Below, piece by piece: positions 15,531 to 25,270 of a DNA stretch of 64,000 nucleotides; the first letter of the stretch is position 1; every line of letters begins with the position of its first letter. The stretch comes from Telluria_A sp040388555 (GTDB lineage: Bacteria > Pseudomonadota > Gammaproteobacteria > Burkholderiales > Burkholderiaceae_D): NCBI GenBank assembly GCA_040388555.1, contig JAZKBP010000030.1, forward strand, positions 88,888 to 152,887, in the 5' to 3' direction. A model generated the notes under the pieces. The model saw nothing but the letters and a program-made list of their open reading frames with translations. It searched no databases and was not told the DNA's origin. The translations under genes and the position numbers were made by a program.

Positions 15531-18500
15531 TTACGCCACTTCGGCGACGGAATCTTGCTGTTCGTGCTGCTCGTCCGGCGCGCCCTTGAAAAAGCGCAGC
15601 GCCCACTTGCCCAGATTGTCCATGTAGGTGTAAGCCACCGGCACCACCACCAGGGTGAGCAGGGTGGAGGTGATCACCCCGCCGATCACGGCGCGCCCCA
15701 TCGGCGCCTGCACTTCCCCGCCATCGCCCATGCCTATCGCCATCGGCAACATGCCGAAAATCATGGCCAAGGTCGTCATCAAGATCGGGCGCAGGCGCAC
15801 CTGGCCCGCCATGATCAAGGCGTCGAACTGGCTCTTGCCCTCGCGCTTGGCCTGGTTGGCAAAGTCGACCAGCAAGATCGCATTTTTCGTCACCAATCCC
15901 ATCAGCATCACAAAGCCGATCATCGAGAACACGTTCAAGGTGGTGTGCGTGACCAGCAAGGCCACCAGCACCCCGATCAAGGATAGCGGCAGCGACACCA
16001 TGATGGCGAGCGGCTGCAAGAAGCTGCCGAACTGGGAAGCGAGCACCAGGTAGATGAAGATCACGGCCGTGCCCAGCGCCATCACCAGGCCCATCATCGA
16101 TTCCTGCATGGTCTGGGCGTCGCCGCCGATGTCGAAGCGCACCCCGGCCGGCAGCACGATGCCATCCATGGCTTTCTGGATATCGCTGTTGACGTCGCCG
16201 AAGGGACGACCGTTGACGCCGGCGTAGACGGCCACGCGCCGTTGCAAGGCTTGGCGCTTGAGCACTTGCGGGCTCGAGGACGGCACGAAGCTCACCACCT
16301 GGCGCAGCGGCACCATGATGGGCTTGCCGTCGGCGCCGATCTTGGACGATGCCAGCGACAGGTCGGCCAGGTCGGCCACTTTTTGGCGGCCCGACTTGGG
16401 CAACTGCACATTGACGTCGTAATTCTGGCCATCGGCCGCCAGCCAGTGGCTGGTGGTGTCGCCCGCCACGAAAGGACGCAGGGCGGCCCCGATTTGCTGC
16501 ACCGACAAGCCCAGGTCGCTGGCGAGCTCGTTGTTGATCTTGATCGTGGTCGAAGGGTTGGCGCCTTCCTGGCTGTATTCGATGTCGGCCACCCCTTTGA
16601 TATTGCGCATCTTGCCCATCAGCTGATGGGCCACGGCGTCGAGCTTTGCTTCGTCGGTGCCCAGGATGGCGATGAAAATCGGGCGATTACCCACTTGCAT
16701 CTGCACGCCGGCGATGGGCTTGAGGCGTTCGCGGATCTCCATTTCCAAATCCTTTTGCGCTTTGCGGTGGGTCAGCTTGACGTCGGTCAGCTTGACGCTC
16801 ACGCGCGCCGAGTTGTGCCCGTCCTGGGTGCCGACGATGGTGCTGATGCTGTCGATTTCCTTGAACGTTTTCAAAGCCGCTTCCACTTGCTCGACCTTGG
16901 TCTTGGTGTAGTCCAGGCTGGAGCCGACCGCCGTCTTGAAGCCGAGCTGGATGAAGCCGTTGTCTTGTTCGGGCGCGAATTCGCCGCCGATGAAGGGCAC
17001 CAGCGCCAGGCTGGCGACAAACAAGGCGAAGGCGATGCCCAGCGTGGCCTTGCGCCAGCGCAGCGCCACGGCCAGCACGCGGCCATACCACTGGTGCACG
17101 CGCTCGAGGCGATGGTCGATGCGCGCCATCAAGCGGCCCAGCCACGGCATGTATTTGAAGCGGTCTTTGACGGGGTCGCGCCACACCGAGGAGAGCATCG
17201 GGTCGAGCGTGAAGGAGACGAACAGCGACACCAGCACGGCCACCGCCACGGTGATGCCGAACTGCAGGAAGAAACGCCCGATCAAGCCTTTCATGAAGGC
17301 CACCGGCACGAACACGGCCACGATGGCGAAGGTGGTGGCCATCACGGCCAGGCCGATTTCGTTGGTGCCATCGTTGGCGGCCTTGACGTGGTTCTTGCCC
17401 ATGCCCAGGTGGCGCACGATGTTTTCGCGCACCACGATGGCGTCGTCGATCAGCAATCCTATGCACAGCGACAAGGCCATCAGGGTCAGGAAGTTGAGGG
17501 TGAAGCCAAAGGCGTTCATGGCGATGAAGCTGGCCATCACGGAAATGGGCAGGGTCAAGCCCGTGATGACGGTGCTGCGCCAGGAATGCAGGAACAGGAA
17601 TACGATGAGCATGGTCAACAGCGCGCCCTCGACAATCGTTTCCTTGACGTTGTCGAGCTGGCTTTGCACATTGACCGATTCATCGTTCATCACGCGCAGC
17701 TTGATGTCCGCTGGCAGCGACTTTTGCAAATCAAACGCCACCTTCTGGATCCGCTTGCCCACTTCCACCACGTTGGCGTCCTGCACCTTGGTGATGTCGA
17801 TGGAAATGGCGCGCTGGCCATTGATGCTGGAGATCGATTGTTCTTCCGCTTCGCCGTCGACCACGCTGGCGATCTGCTCGAGGTAGACCGGGCCGTTGGC
17901 GCGGCGCGCGACGATGATCTTGTTAAACTCGCGCGCTTCCTTGATCTTGCCCTCGATGCGCACCAGTTGCTCGCTGGCGCCGAAGCTGATATTGCCGGCC
18001 GGCAGATTGGTATTGGTGGCGGCGATCGCGCGAATCACTTCGTCCACGCCCACGCCTTGCGCTTGCAGCGCGTCCGGCTTGAGGTTGATCAAGACCTGGC
18101 GCGTGGTCGTGCCGCTGATCTGCACCTGGCCCACGCCGGCCACGCCCTGGAAGCGTTTCGAGATGATCTGGTCCGTCATCGTCGACAGTTCGCGCAAGCT
18201 GTGCTGGTTGTTCTCGGACGTCAACACGAGGTTGACGATGGGGCGGAAGTTCTCGCCCTCGACGCGCCCGATGTAGGGCTCTTTCGCTTCGCGCGGAAAG
18301 CGCGGACGGACTTGGCCGACGCGGTCGCGGATGTCTTGCATCACGCGGTCCATATTGGCCGACAGTTCGAATTCCACGTACACGCCGCTGCGTCCCTCCC
18401 AGGAATTGGCGCGCAGGGTGCGGATGCCGGACACGGCGTTGACGGCTTCTTCCACCGGGCGCGTGATGTCGTTTTCCACCGCCTCGGGCGAGGCGCCCGG

Positions 18501-18653
18501 ATATTGCACTTCGATGATGGCGACCGGGATGTCGACGTTGGGCATGCTTTCCAAGCCCAGGCGTTTGTAGGAGAACAAGCCCAACACGACCAGTCCCACC
18601 ATCACCATGGTGGCGAACACGGGATTTTGAATACTGGTTTTAGTGATCCACAT
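15531..18653 (-). CDS. RND multidrug efflux pump, inner membrane transporter (HAE1 type)
   Basis: This 1040-residue proton-driven transporter expels drugs or other hydrophobic compounds through a tripartite pump. It begins with the standard MWITKTSIQNPVFATM cytoplasmic segment and first helix. It shows the duplicated RND fold, two large periplasmic loops, the proton-relay aspartates in LLIDDAIVVREN, and a relay lysine near GLVTKNAILLVDFAN in the second half. It is encoded 3 bases after the adaptor gene. No outer-membrane channel or local repressor gene is adjacent, so a channel from elsewhere (TolC-like) is presumably shared. Substrate is unknown. Confidence 0.93.
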   Translation of the reverse strand: MWITKTSIQNPVFATMVMVGLVVLGLFSYKRLGLESMPNVDIPVAIIEVQYPGASPEAVENDITRPVEEAVNAVSGIRTLRANSWEGRSGVYVEFELSANMDRVMQDIRDRVGQVRPRFPREAKEPYIGRVEGENFRPIVNLVLTSENNQHSLRELSTMTDQIISKRFQGVAGVGQVQISGTTTRQVLINLKPDALQAQGVGVDEVIRAIAATNTNLPAGNISFGASEQLVRIEGKIKEAREFNKIIVARRANGPVYLEQIASVVDGEAEEQSISSINGQRAISIDITKVQDANVVEVGKRIQKVAFDLQKSLPADIKLRVMNDESVNVQSQLDNVKETIVEGALLTMLIVFLFLHSWRSTVITGLTLPISVMASFIAMNAFGFTLNFLTLMALSLCIGLLIDDAIVVRENIVRHLGMGKNHVKAANDGTNEIGLAVMATTFAIVAVFVPVAFMKGLIGRFFLQFGITVAVAVLVSLFVSFTLDPMLSSVWRDPVKDRFKYMPWLGRLMARIDHRLERVHQWYGRVLAVALRWRKATLGIAFALFVASLALVPFIGGEFAPEQDNGFIQLGFKTAVGSSLDYTKTKVEQVEAALKTFKEIDSISTIVGTQDGHNSARVSVKLTDVKLTHRKAQKDLEMEIRERLKPIAGVQMQVGNRPIFIAILGTDEAKLDAVAHQLMGKMRNIKGVADIEYSQEGANPSTTIKINNELASDLGLSVQQIGAALRPFVAGDTTSHWLAADGQNYDVNVQLPKSGRQKVADLADLSLASSKIGADGKPIMVPLRQVVSFVPSSSPQVLKRQALQRRVAVYAGVNGRPFGDVNSDIQKAMDGIVLPAGVRFDIGGDAQTMQESMMGLVMALGTAVIFIYLVLASQFGSFLQPLAIMVSLPLSLIGVLVALLVTHTTLNVFSMIGFVMLMGLVTKNAILLVDFANQAKREGKSQFDALIMAGQVRLRPILMTTLAMIFGMLPMAIGMGDGGEVQAPMGRAVIGGVITSTLLTLVVVPVAYTYMDNLGKWALRFFKGAPDEQHEQQDSVAEVA

Positions 18654-18656
18654 GGC

Positions 18657-19895
18657 TTAGCCTTTCTTGGCGGCGACAGCTGCGGCGGCCGGCGCGGCCG
18701 CTGCGGCTTTGGCATCGGCCAGCTTGACCTTGGTGCCGGGCTTGACGCCGTCAAGCTTGGCTACGATCACTTGATTGCCCTTGACCAGGCCGGTGCGTAC
18801 TTCGGCATAGCCCTCGTCCTCGTTGCGCATGCCCAGGGTGACGGCACGCGCCACCACCTTGCCGTTTTCGACCTGGTAGACCTGGTCCGCGTCCTTATCC
18901 TTACGCAAGGCCGCGAGCGGCACCAGGGCGGTGACGGCGGACTTGGCGGTGGTGATCACACCTTTCGCGAACATGCCGCCGCGCAAGGCGCCGTCGGCGT
19001 TCGCCACGCTGATATACACCAGCATCGAGCGCGAACCGGCTTCCGCGGTGGGGTTGATGCGGGTGACGGTACCGCTGAAGGGGCGGCCATCGAAGCCATC
19101 GACCTTAAATTGCACCAGCTGCCCGACCTTGATGCGCGGGATGTCCTCGGCCGGCACCTGGGCTTCGAGGTTGAGCTGCTGCAAATTGACGATGGTGAAA
19201 ACAGGCATGTCAGGCGAGAGTTTTTCTCCCGCCTGTACATGGCGCTTGCTGACCACGCCCGTGATGGGCGCGCGTATCTGGGTGTCGGCCAGCGCGATGC
19301 GCGCCAGATCGACTTGGGCTTGGACCGCCTTGACGTTGGCCGCGGCCAGGTCCACGCTGTTTTGCGTGGTGTCAAAAGCGTTTTGCGAAATGTAGTTTTG
19401 CTTGAGCAAAGCCTGGTTGTTGACGCTGTTCTTCTTGGCCAGGGACAAGCGCGCGGTCGCTTCTTCCAGCGAGGCTTGCTGCTGGGCCAGGCGGGCGGTC
19501 AAATCGGCTTGGTCGAGGCGGGCGATGACTTGCCCTGCCGTCACGTTCATGCCTTCTTGCACCGTCGTTTCCATCACGACGGCAGCCACCTTCGACTTGA
19601 CCGTGGCCAGGGTTTGCGGCACCAGCGAGCCCGACAGTGGCAACTTGACGGACAGCTCGCGCTCCTCGATGGCAGCCACGTCGCCGCTGCCTAATTCATA
19701 GACATCGACCTTGGCGTCGGCTTTTTCGTCGGCGCTGCCGGCGGCCTGGGCCGAACCGGCCTTGCCCTTCGACTGCATCACGGTCCAGCCGCCGCCAGCC
19801 AACAAGACCAGAAGCAAGCCGATCACCGGCGCGCGCCAGCGCCGGCGGCTCTTGATGGGCTGGGTGGGCGCGAAGGGTAAGGTTTCGATTTTCAT
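18657..19895 (-). CDS. RND efflux periplasmic adaptor (membrane fusion protein)
   Basis: This 412-residue adaptor joins the RND transporter to an outer-membrane channel. It has one N-terminal membrane anchor (about 24-42), a biotinyl-lipoyl-like hairpin beginning near KVAAVVMETTVQEGMNVTAGQ, a coiled-coil hairpin (about 125-190), a second lipoyl half (IRAPITGVVSKRHVQAGEKL) and beta-barrel domains. The end is an Ala-rich tail finishing KKG. It is the first gene of the two-gene efflux operon. A promoter-like TTGGCG-N18-TATATT and a leader hairpin lie upstream. Confidence 0.92.
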   Translation of the reverse strand: MKIETLPFAPTQPIKSRRRWRAPVIGLLLVLLAGGGWTVMQSKGKAGSAQAAGSADEKADAKVDVYELGSGDVAAIEERELSVKLPLSGSLVPQTLATVKSKVAAVVMETTVQEGMNVTAGQVIARLDQADLTARLAQQQASLEEATARLSLAKKNSVNNQALLKQNYISQNAFDTTQNSVDLAAANVKAVQAQVDLARIALADTQIRAPITGVVSKRHVQAGEKLSPDMPVFTIVNLQQLNLEAQVPAEDIPRIKVGQLVQFKVDGFDGRPFSGTVTRINPTAEAGSRSMLVYISVANADGALRGGMFAKGVITTAKSAVTALVPLAALRKDKDADQVYQVENGKVVARAVTLGMRNEDEGYAEVRTGLVKGNQVIVAKLDGVKPGTKVKLADAKAAAAAPAAAAVAAKKG

Positions 19896-19934
19896 ATGAT
19901 TTTTCTATGAAAGGGGGGAATAGGGGGCGTCTGG

Positions 19935-19958
19935 GCTCCGCCTTAATCAAGGTGGAGC
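19935..19958 (-). repeat. Hairpin in the likely leader of the efflux operon
   Basis: GCTCCGCCTT (19935-19944) and AAGGTGGAGC (19949-19958) pair over ten bases with one G-U around an AATC loop. It lies about 40 bases before the adaptor start, inside the transcript expected from the upstream promoter. No T-run follows, so it is not an ordinary terminator. It could be an operator or an RNA structure. Confidence 0.5.
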
Positions 19959-19975
19959 TCCAGGCGCATGCTGAC

Positions 19976-20005
19976 AATATAGAAAATGCCGGGCGTCGGC
20001 GCCAA
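19976..20005 (-). promoter_or_regulatory. Candidate sigma-70 promoter for the efflux operon
   Basis: On the minus strand TTGGCG and TATATT are separated by 18 bases, placing the start about 70 bases before the adaptor gene. The remainder of the 302-base divergent spacer (19896-20197) shows no further gene, only GC-rich sequence leading to the GGDEF-EAL start. Confidence 0.45.
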
Positions 20006-20197
20006 GGAAATGCGACAGGCCGTGTATTCCGGTCGCTGAAATGCAGAAAAGCGTGACAAAGCGGCCGTGGCGCGCGACGAACGGTGGCGCCAGCCTGCAG
20101 TTTTTGCGCGGGCGCAAATTCTATTTGGCGTAATCGGCAAGAATGGCTGATAGTGCGCGCCCATCCCGGCCACGCACGCTGGGGAAGGGACGAGCCG

Positions 20198-22669
20198 GTG
20201 AGTGACGATGCTCGCATGATAGACGTCGGCGCCATGCCGGACGGCCCGGGCACGGCGGCGCTCGACTTGTTGTATCGCTTCGTGGCGGCCATCGAGCGCA
20301 CGCCCACGGTGGCGGTGCACGCGATCGACCGCGACGGCCGCGTGCGCTTCTGGAACAATACCTGCGCCGAGCTGTTTGGCATCGGCGCCGCCGCGGCGCT
20401 GGGCCAGCCCCTGGGCGCTTTGCTTTCGCACGGCGCGCGCGAGGCCGAATTCCTCACCATGATCGAACAAGTTTGGCAAAGTGATAAGCCGGCGCTGGCG
20501 CGCGACTGGCTGGTCGATCTCGCCAGCGGACGCCAGCTGTGGCTGTATTCGAGCGTGTTCCCGGCCCACCGCGACGGCAGCGCCCAGCAAATTTTTTGCA
20601 TGGATATCGACGTGAGCGCGCGCAAGCATGACGAAAACGCCTTGCGTCAAGCGGGCGGCAACTTCCGCGAGCTGTATCAGCGCTCGCCCGACGCCATCGT
20701 ATTAATAGAGGGCAAACGTATCATCGACGCCAACCCGGCCGCGCTGCACCTGTTCCGCTGCGAACGTCACAGCCAAATGGTCGGCAAGAGCTTGCTCGAT
20801 TTTTCTCCCGCCCAGCAGCCATCGGGCGAAGCGTCGCTGCAAAGCGATGCGGCGATCGCGGCGCAAACTTTTCGTGATGGCAATGTGCGCTACGAATGGC
20901 GTTTCCAGACGGCCAATGAAGGCGGTTTTTGGGCCGACGTGCTGCTCACCTCGGTCACGCTGGACCACCAATTTTTGTCCTACGCCATCATCCGCGACAT
21001 TTCCGCGCGCAAGGCCACCGAGCGCGCCTTGCAAATGGCAGCCCAGGTGTTCGAGAATTGCCGCGACGCCATTGAGCTCATGGATGATCAATATCGGGTG
21101 CTGGCGGTGAACCAGGCATACACCGAACTTACCGGCTTCGACGCGGGCGAGGTCATCGGCGAGCGCGGCTACGAGCTGCGCGCCGGCGACCATGATCCGG
21201 CTTTCTTCCAGCGCATCTGGAGCGACGTTCAGGGACTCGGACACTGGAAGGGCGAACTGTGGAGCGTGCGCAAGAACGGCACGCATTTTCCCGTGTCGCT
21301 GGCCTTGACGGCCATCCGCGACTCCGCCAACAAGATCGTCAATTACATGGCCATCATGGCCGACATCACCGACCGCCGCCGCAGCGAGGAGCACACCCGC
21401 CACCTGGCCGAGCACGACTTCCTCACCGACTTGCCCAACCGCGTGCTGCTGCTCGACCGCTTGCACCAGGCCTTGGCGGCGGCGCGCCGCAAGCACAGCA
21501 AGGTGGCGGTGATGTTCCTCGACCTGGACCGCTTCAAGTTGATCAACGACACTTATGGCCACCACGTGGGCGACTTGCTGCTCAAGGAAGTGGCGCTGCG
21601 CCTGGCGCGCTGCGTGCGCGGGGTCGATACCGTCAGCCGCCAGGGCGGCGACGAGTTCGTGCTGATCCTGGCCGACATCGGCGGCGAGGAACACGCGGCG
21701 CACGTGGCGGCGAGCGTGATGCAGGCGATCGCCCAAATGACGCGGGTGGGCAATGTGGACGTGAGCATCGGCACCTCGATCGGCATCAGCATTTACCCGG
21801 CCGATGGCGAGGATCCCGACAGCTTGCTCAAGCACGCGGACGTGGCCATGTACCACGCCAAGCAAAGCGGGCGCAACACTTACCAGTTCTTCAGCTCGGC
21901 CATGAACGCGCAAGTGGTCGAACGCATCGGTCTCGAAAACATGCTGCGCGACGCCCTGGCCAAGGGCCAGTTCGAATTGGAATATCAACCCGTGGTCGAT
22001 ATCGCCAGCGGGCGCACCCTGGGCGCCGAGGCCTTGATACGCTGGCGCCATCCGAAACTTGGCTTGTTGTTGCCGCCGCAATTTATCGGTGTGGCCGAAT
22101 CCTGCGGCTTGATGGTGCCGATCGGCGAGTGGGTGCTGCAGCAAGCTTGCGAGCGCGCGCGCCATTGGCGCGAGCATGGCCAGGCGCTGGCGGTGGCGGT
22201 CAACTTGTCGACGGCGCAATTCTTGAACAAGCGCCTGGTGCCGCTGGTGGGCGCGGTGCTGAAGGATGCCGGCTTGCCGCCCGCCAGCCTGGAACTGGAA
22301 ATCACGGAACGCGTGATCATGGACGGCGACGCGGGCACCATCACCACCTTAAATAGCTTGCACGATTGCGGCGTGCGCCTGACGGTCGACGATTTCGGCA
22401 CCGGCTTTTCCAGCCTGGGCTATTTGCGGCGCTATCCTTTGTCCAAGCTCAAGATCGACGCGTCCTTTGTCAGCGACATCAGCGGCAACCCGGAAGACGC
22501 CGACATCATCGTGGCCATCATCGCGCTGGCGCGCAGCTTGAAGTTGCGGGTGGTGGCCGAGGGCGTGGAAACGGCGGCCCAACTGGCCTTCCTGCAAGGA
22601 CACGGCTGCGACGAATATCAAGGCTTTTACGCCAACAACATGGCGCGCCAGGCGGGTTTGAATATTTGA
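20198..22669 (+). CDS. PAS-GGDEF-EAL cyclic-di-GMP signalling protein
   Basis: This predicted 823-residue cytosolic protein makes and/or degrades the second messenger c-di-GMP. Three PAS-type sensory domains fill about residues 20-420. The cyclase domain has an intact GGDEF motif (483-487), and the inhibitory site RGVD sits exactly five residues before it. The phosphodiesterase domain has an intact EALIRWRHP motif (611 onwards) plus DDFGTGFSSL and a late QG-F region. No membrane helix is seen. I chose the GTG at 20198 because GGGGAAGGGA lies 8 bases upstream; an ATG 18 bases later is possible. Both enzymatic halves look active, and the sensed signal is unknown. Confidence 0.92.
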   Translation: MSDDARMIDVGAMPDGPGTAALDLLYRFVAAIERTPTVAVHAIDRDGRVRFWNNTCAELFGIGAAAALGQPLGALLSHGAREAEFLTMIEQVWQSDKPALARDWLVDLASGRQLWLYSSVFPAHRDGSAQQIFCMDIDVSARKHDENALRQAGGNFRELYQRSPDAIVLIEGKRIIDANPAALHLFRCERHSQMVGKSLLDFSPAQQPSGEASLQSDAAIAAQTFRDGNVRYEWRFQTANEGGFWADVLLTSVTLDHQFLSYAIIRDISARKATERALQMAAQVFENCRDAIELMDDQYRVLAVNQAYTELTGFDAGEVIGERGYELRAGDHDPAFFQRIWSDVQGLGHWKGELWSVRKNGTHFPVSLALTAIRDSANKIVNYMAIMADITDRRRSEEHTRHLAEHDFLTDLPNRVLLLDRLHQALAAARRKHSKVAVMFLDLDRFKLINDTYGHHVGDLLLKEVALRLARCVRGVDTVSRQGGDEFVLILADIGGEEHAAHVAASVMQAIAQMTRVGNVDVSIGTSIGISIYPADGEDPDSLLKHADVAMYHAKQSGRNTYQFFSSAMNAQVVERIGLENMLRDALAKGQFELEYQPVVDIASGRTLGAEALIRWRHPKLGLLLPPQFIGVAESCGLMVPIGEWVLQQACERARHWREHGQALAVAVNLSTAQFLNKRLVPLVGAVLKDAGLPPASLELEITERVIMDGDAGTITTLNSLHDCGVRLTVDDFGTGFSSLGYLRRYPLSKLKIDASFVSDISGNPEDADIIVAIIALARSLKLRVVAEGVETAAQLAFLQGHGCDEYQGFYANNMARQAGLNI

Positions 22670-22677
22670 GTGGCGCC

Positions 22678-23625
22678 TCAGGGCGCGCGCAAAACAATGC
22701 GCGCCATCACTTGCCCATGGTCGGACGATTGCGCAGGCGCCAGTGCCAGGTGGTCGTTCAAGTAGTGCACTTCGGCCACCTCGCCGATGGCGTCGGGCAG
22801 CGCGCCATGGAAATGCGGCGACACCAGGATGTGGTCAATCGTGGAATAACGTCCCTCGTGCAAGCTGCTGAAGGCGACGTGGCGCAGGCGGTCTTGCTGC
22901 GCCTGGACCTGGTAGGCATCGTACATGCGCTCGCGCAGGGGGGCGCCGGCGCCCAGCACGATGCCGGTGCTGACAGCTTCGGCCACGTCGTTGAAGTCGC
23001 CCAGCACCACGCGCGCGCGCGCATGGCGGCGCCCCAGTTCGCACAGCAGCACGCGCAGCGCCACCGCCTCGGTGCCACGGCGCAGCAGCGAACGCAGGCA
23101 AGCTTGCGCGAACAGGGCCGAATCTTCCGCGTTGTCGCCATTGCGGTAATCCGGGCGTTGCGACTTCAGGTGTACCACCAGCACGTCGACGATACTGCCG
23201 TTTGGCATTTGAAGGGGCGCGTGCAGGGCGGCGCGCGCGAAGCGGCCCGCGTCCGGCGCGTCGTGGGGCAAGGCGACGCCGGCCGGGAAATGCGTGTGGA
23301 TGGTGGCCGCGCCCGCCAGGGGCAGACGCGACACCAGCGCCACATTCGGTTTCAAGCGCTCGGCCGATGGATCCGGCTCGATGCCCAGCAGCTGTGCCTG
23401 GCGGTAATGCGTGGTGCGCGCGAGCACGGCCTGGAGCGTCGCTGGCGCAAACACTTCCTGCAAGCCGACGACGTCGGCGTCGAGCGCGTCGAGCTGGCGC
23501 GCGGTCCAGTCGAGCTTGGCTTCGTACTCGGCGGCGCTGCTCGGCGCGATCTGGTCGTACAGGCGCGCGCCGCAAGGCGCCAGGTTAAGCGTGTTGAAGG
23601 TGGCAAAGCGTATTTCTTGCTGCAT
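22678..23625 (-). CDS. Endonuclease/exonuclease/phosphatase family protein
   Basis: This 315-residue protein of the EEP (DNase I-like) fold is a predicted metal-dependent phosphodiesterase acting on nucleic acid or phospholipid. Visible fold marks are FATFNTLNL at the N-terminus, VVGLQEVF with the metal-binding glutamate, VVHLKS, VLGDFNDV, and the C-terminal IDHILVS and SDHGQV with catalytic Asp-His pairs. I chose the ATG giving MQQEIRF, since longer frames add unconserved residues upstream. No signal peptide is evident. It is divergent from ybaK and converges with the GGDEF-EAL gene. A second EEP protein lies about 5 kb to the right. Confidence 0.85.
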   Translation of the reverse strand: MQQEIRFATFNTLNLAPCGARLYDQIAPSSAAEYEAKLDWTARQLDALDADVVGLQEVFAPATLQAVLARTTHYRQAQLLGIEPDPSAERLKPNVALVSRLPLAGAATIHTHFPAGVALPHDAPDAGRFARAALHAPLQMPNGSIVDVLVVHLKSQRPDYRNGDNAEDSALFAQACLRSLLRRGTEAVALRVLLCELGRRHARARVVLGDFNDVAEAVSTGIVLGAGAPLRERMYDAYQVQAQQDRLRHVAFSSLHEGRYSTIDHILVSPHFHGALPDAIGEVAEVHYLNDHLALAPAQSSDHGQVMARIVLRAP

Positions 23626-23662
23626 AATATTGAACTCCCAACGAACCTTTAGCGTAGCACGC

Positions 23663-24154
23663 ATGGCCAAGAAAGAGCACGTCTCCGAGACTCCCGCAAC
23701 GCAATTCTTGCGTAAGCACAAAGTCGATTTTTCCGAACACCCCTATCCCTACGAGGAGCATGGGGGCACCGCCGTGTCCGCGCGCGAACTGGGCGTGTCC
23801 GAACACCAAGTCGTCAAGACCTTGGTGATGCAGGACGAGGTGGCCAAGCCCTTGATCGTGCTCATGCATGGCGATTGCAAGGTCTCGACCAAGAACCTGG
23901 CGCGCGCCATCGGCTGCAAATCGGTCGAGCCGTGCAAGCCGGAGGTGGCGCAGCGCCATTCCGGCTACCAAGTGGGCGGCACCTCGCCCTTTGGCACGCG
24001 CAAGGCTTTGCCCGTGTATGTGGAGCAAGGCATCCTGGCGCTCGACAAGATCTACATCAATGGCGGGCGTCGCGGTTATCTGGTGGGCATCGCGCCGGCC
24101 ATCGTCACTGAACTGCTGGGCGCCAAGGCGGTGCAGTGCGCGCTGCTGGACTGA
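23663..24154 (+). CDS. ybaK: Cys-tRNA(Pro) deacylase YbaK
   Basis: This 163-residue trans-editing enzyme clears cysteine wrongly attached to tRNA-Pro. It matches the YbaK family throughout, with KTLVMQDEV, GDCKVSTKNLARAIGCKSVEP, the GYQVGGTSPFGTRKALPVYVE block, and INGGRRGYLVGIAP. The ATG giving MAKKEHVSETPATQ fits normal family length; the frame extends farther upstream only through the opposing gene. It stands between the divergent EEP gene and plsY. Confidence 0.94.
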   Translation: MAKKEHVSETPATQFLRKHKVDFSEHPYPYEEHGGTAVSARELGVSEHQVVKTLVMQDEVAKPLIVLMHGDCKVSTKNLARAIGCKSVEPCKPEVAQRHSGYQVGGTSPFGTRKALPVYVEQGILALDKIYINGGRRGYLVGIAPAIVTELLGAKAVQCALLD

Positions 24155-24238
24155 GCGGCCGGGCTGGCCGGCGGGCGCGCCTATGGTGTATATTCAGCGG
24201 CCGGCGCGTGAGACCGGTGCCAGAATAAGAGAGATGAA

Positions 24239-24895
24239 ATGCATTCCGTTTTGACTTCCGCCGTATTTGTCGTGGCCGCCTATTTGATCGGTTCGATTTC
24301 CTTCGCCGTCGTGATGAGCAAGGTATTCGGCTTGGCCGATCCGCGCACCTATGGCTCGAAAAACCCGGGCGCGACCAATGTTTTGCGCAGCGGGAACAAG
24401 GCGGCGGCCATCTTGACCCTGGTGGGCGATGGTTTCAAGGGCTGGCTGGCGGTGTGGCTGGCCGAACGTCTGGCGCTGCAATACGGGGTGGGCGACAGCA
24501 CCATCGCGCTAGTGGCCTTGGCCGTGTTCCTCGGGCACTTGTGGCCCGTGTTTTTCCGCTTCAAGGGCGGCAAGGGTGTCGCCACCGCATTGGGCGTGCT
24601 GCTCGGGATCGATCCGATGCTGGGCCTGGTGGTGCTGGCCGCCTGGCTGGTGGTCGCTTTCCTGTCGCGCTATTCCTCGCTGGCGGCCTTGGTGGCGGCC
24701 TTGGTCGCGCCCCTGTATTACGGTTTGCAAGCGGGCGTGGACGAGCGCTTCCTGAGCATCGCCATCATGAGTGTCTTGTTGGCTTACCGTCACGGCAAGA
24801 ACATCAGCAATTTGATGGCAGGCACTGAAAGCCGCATCGGCAGCAAGTCCGCCCCCAAGTCCGTCCCGCACAAGGCTGCCGGCAAGCACAAATAA
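24239..24895 (+). CDS. plsY: Glycerol-3-phosphate acyltransferase PlsY
   Basis: PlsY transfers the acyl chain from acyl-phosphate to glycerol 3-phosphate, the first step of phospholipid synthesis, in the inner membrane. The 218-residue protein has five or so hydrophobic helices and the three PlsY motifs: YLIGSISFAVV near residue 15, SKNPGATNVLR near 40, and FRFKGGKGVATALG near 105. The C-terminus is a Lys/Ser-rich tail. GAGAGATG lies just before the ATG. It ends three bases from the converging hypothetical gene. Confidence 0.95.
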   Translation: MHSVLTSAVFVVAAYLIGSISFAVVMSKVFGLADPRTYGSKNPGATNVLRSGNKAAAILTLVGDGFKGWLAVWLAERLALQYGVGDSTIALVALAVFLGHLWPVFFRFKGGKGVATALGVLLGIDPMLGLVVLAAWLVVAFLSRYSSLAALVAALVAPLYYGLQAGVDERFLSIAIMSVLLAYRHGKNISNLMAGTESRIGSKSAPKSVPHKAAGKHK

Positions 24896-24898
24896 GCA

Positions 24899-25270
24899 TC
24901 AGCTCTTGCCATCGACTTTGTGCACGCTGCACTCGAGCCTTTGGTGGGGCTGCAAGCGGGGATTCTTGAAGTCGGCCGCGCTGAGGTAAGCCGTGACGTT
25001 CCAGAATTCCGGCTTGCGCGCATCGGGCTCGAGCTTGATGATCTGGAACAGGCACGATGGGCTCGCGTCAAGCTGCAGCACCACCGATGCGCTTTGCTCC
25101 TTGGCGCCGCGCTCGATCACCTTGTACGGCACTTCCTTGCAATGGCCCGAGGCCGTGCGCCAGGTCAAGTTCGCCTCCTCGATCAGGAGCTTGCCTCCGC
25201 AAACATTCCCACTACCGTCGAATTGTCCTGCGAAAAGTGCAGCGGCATAGCCGGCGATGAGCCATTGCAT
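24899..25270 (-). CDS. Hypothetical exported protein
   Basis: This 123-residue protein is of unknown function. A short hydrophobic start (MQWLIAGYAAALFAG) looks like a signal peptide. The mature part has four cysteines (in NVCGGK, GHCKEV, PSCLF and LECSVH), which would suit two disulphides in the periplasm. GGGAGG lies about 6 bases before the ATG. It converges with plsY. No domain is recognised. Confidence 0.7.
   Translation of the reverse strand: MQWLIAGYAAALFAGQFDGSGNVCGGKLLIEEANLTWRTASGHCKEVPYKVIERGAKEQSASVVLQLDASPSCLFQIIKLEPDARKPEFWNVTAYLSAADFKNPRLQPHQRLECSVHKVDGKS

Noticed and set aside
16242..19694. A 1150-codon open frame antisense to the RND pump and adaptor
   Set aside because: It is His/Gly/Arg-rich with no domain, and lies opposite two clear genes. 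Long antisense frames are expected in high-GC sequence.
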